Part shown: piece after piece, positions 62,430 through 64,000 of the stretch
How positions within the stretch are numbered: position 1 is the first letter of the stretch
How the letters are laid out: every line of letters starts with the position of its first letter
From: Branchiostoma floridae
Lineage: Eukaryota > Chordata > Leptocardii > Amphioxiformes > Branchiostomatidae
Assembly: GCF_000003815.2 (NCBI RefSeq)
Contig: NC_049987.1
Span: 14,106,266 to 14,170,265 of the forward strand
DNA length: 64,000 nucleotides
Reading direction: 5' to 3'
Translations under genes and position numbers: made by a program
The notes under the pieces: model-generated
What the model was told of the DNA's origin: nothing
The model's database searches: none
Seen by the model: only the letters and a program-made list of their open reading frames with translations

Positions 62430-64000
62430 CCGAGTATCGAAATTGCCAGACTGTATCATCTGACAATGATTGACACTTATTACCACAGCAACGTAAGATT
62501 GTCCTGAAAACAGGTGGTGAAAAATTCAAACAGGAGATATGACACAATTTCACATCACACATTGCCCTTTAATATGCCATAAATGTTTAACCACTCAAAA
62601 TGCTATGTTTACAAACTGAACAATGCACAAAATGACCCGCTGACATAGAGCATGTATGCAGGCGCTATTAGGGTTGTTGTAAAAGTCGACTTTTGGGTCA
62701 AAATATCTCATGGGAATTGCCGATCTAGGTCAGTAATTGTAATATTTATAACATTATGTATTATGTATCATGTTTCGTATTATATAAGCATTGTCCTTAG
62801 TGTTAGTAGGACTCATTCGCTTCCCAACAAACAAATTACCTATCATGGAATAAAGTCATTTTCTCTGAATGGTCTTACTAATCAAAAAGGTCTGTCACTT
62901 TAGTTTCATTGTGACTCAGTTTAAAGTTCGTAAAACCATACTTTAAACAATGCAGATTCAACGGGGCGACAAACAACAAAAATGCCTGTATGTCATCGTT
63001 GGTAATAATTTTAATAGGTAATTTAACTTTATTGTCCAACGTATAATATATTCTGCCAACAATTCCCTGAAAATAATCTACGCAGTTATGAAAGAATATG
63101 GAGTATGGGATAACAATGTGCTTTTACAATCATTACTGAAATTTCTACCGTCCAGTCAATTCTATGTGGGGGTTAGCAGATGTCAATACGTACTTTGATT
63201 TGCTATTTGAATCAATTGCGATAAACCATAGCCCGGTATGAAATATTATATACTTGCATATGGTGAACCTATACATACCAAAATATAAAAAGAATATTTG
63301 TATATTTGTATAATGCTTTGAATATGATCCAGTCATCTAATAAAGTTTAATCACTTCTCTCTAAGGCTAATAAACGTATATGCCTTCATGACTTCTTAAG
63401 CCATATAGTTTGCGTACTGTTAGACTGTATACAGACGTGTGGTTAAGAACACATAACCTCTTTTCTGGAGATAATGAATAAATCGTTGAAGACCTAACAG
63501 ATAAGTAACTCCTATAGGTTATAGATAAGTACCAAGCTTGTTATCGAACAAAGGCGGAATTTAAGTGTTTTGTTCCACTTGGTGTCGTCTTTGTCCACCG
63601 AAGGATGTTGCTTGAGGGGACGTCGAGGCTTGGTGCCTATGACGTCGACACAGACAATTACTCTACAGAATGCAAGACGTTGTTGCAAATAAACTTGACT
63701 TCAGAAACAACAGTCTGAATGTAATAAAAAGAATGACCAAGACGGTATAAAAACGTCCAAGAAACGAAAAAGTAACCATCTAAAATGCATCTAAGAGAAA
63801 TTCTTTACTTTTACCATCTAATAAGTCCCTTACATGAAAAGCTACCCGTCACCAAATAACCATGACCTCGAACGTAAGATACTGTTTCTGCTGCAGTACT
63901 AAGTCAGCCGCCAGTACGCGCAAAATCAACCTTCACCTTCGGGCTACACCACCTACCTACCTACCAAATATATAAATATTCGTAATCCATACATTACACA
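59740..64000. other. Right flank, no gene seen
   Basis: The longest open frame (minus, 60380-60916) has no recognisable motif or splice context. A CA microsatellite lies near 62360-62426, and two E2F-like sites lie at about 61922-61931 and 61988-61997. Otherwise AT-rich. Confidence 0.5.
62360..62426 (+). repeat. CA/CAAA microsatellite
   Basis: acacaaacac units passing into a pure CA run. Confidence 0.95.

Overview
The window reads as invertebrate, most likely cephalochordate (amphioxus-like), nuclear DNA. The basis is inference: multi-exon genes with GT-AG introns, tRNA-derived SINE-like and foldback elements, many microsatellites, a prostanoid-type receptor and a chordate-style intermediate-filament N terminus. 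No organism name is proven by the sequence. Four N runs (47352-47451, 49280-49577, 51145-51244, 54014-54113) mark assembly gaps; two of them cut one gene.

Left two thirds (0.5-42 kb), minus strand. Four head-to-tail cathepsin L-like cysteine protease genes were rebuilt exon by exon: CatL-1 (550-4595), CatL-2 (19042-22743), CatL-3 (29470-34330) and CatL-4 (36960-40767). Each gives a complete, in-frame preproenzyme of 327-330 residues with signal peptide, ERFNIN/GNFD-type propeptide and an intact Gln/Cys/His/Asn active site. CatL-2, -3 and -4 share eight coding exons with identical phases; CatL-1 has seven because the small exon carrying the catalytic Cys is fused to its neighbour. TATA-like promoters and noncoding first exons are visible for CatL-1, -3 and -4; CatL-1 also has a CLEAR-like E-box. 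Between CatL-1 and CatL-2 lies a four-exon class A receptor gene (8975-13874), best matched to prostanoid receptors, with its own TATA/E-box promoter.

The spacers are rich in repeats: several foldback or terminal-inverted-repeat elements, a tRNA-type SINE, a LINE reverse-transcriptase remnant, and a 5 kb tandem array of roughly 1.1 kb units upstream of CatL-2, four of which keep the palindrome TCTCGCGAGA.

Right third (45-59 kb), plus strand. An intronless 160-residue coiled-coil gene with a 21-bp-encoded heptapeptide repeat precedes a large filament-like gene (48785-58740). The latter has an intermediate-filament-like head and coil 1A start, a very long coiled coil, then two alternative last exons that begin with the same motif: one encodes a 51-residue tail, the other a 1046-residue low-complexity tail with two kinds of internal repeat. 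This gene is the most unusual item in the window. From about 59.7 kb to the end I see no gene.
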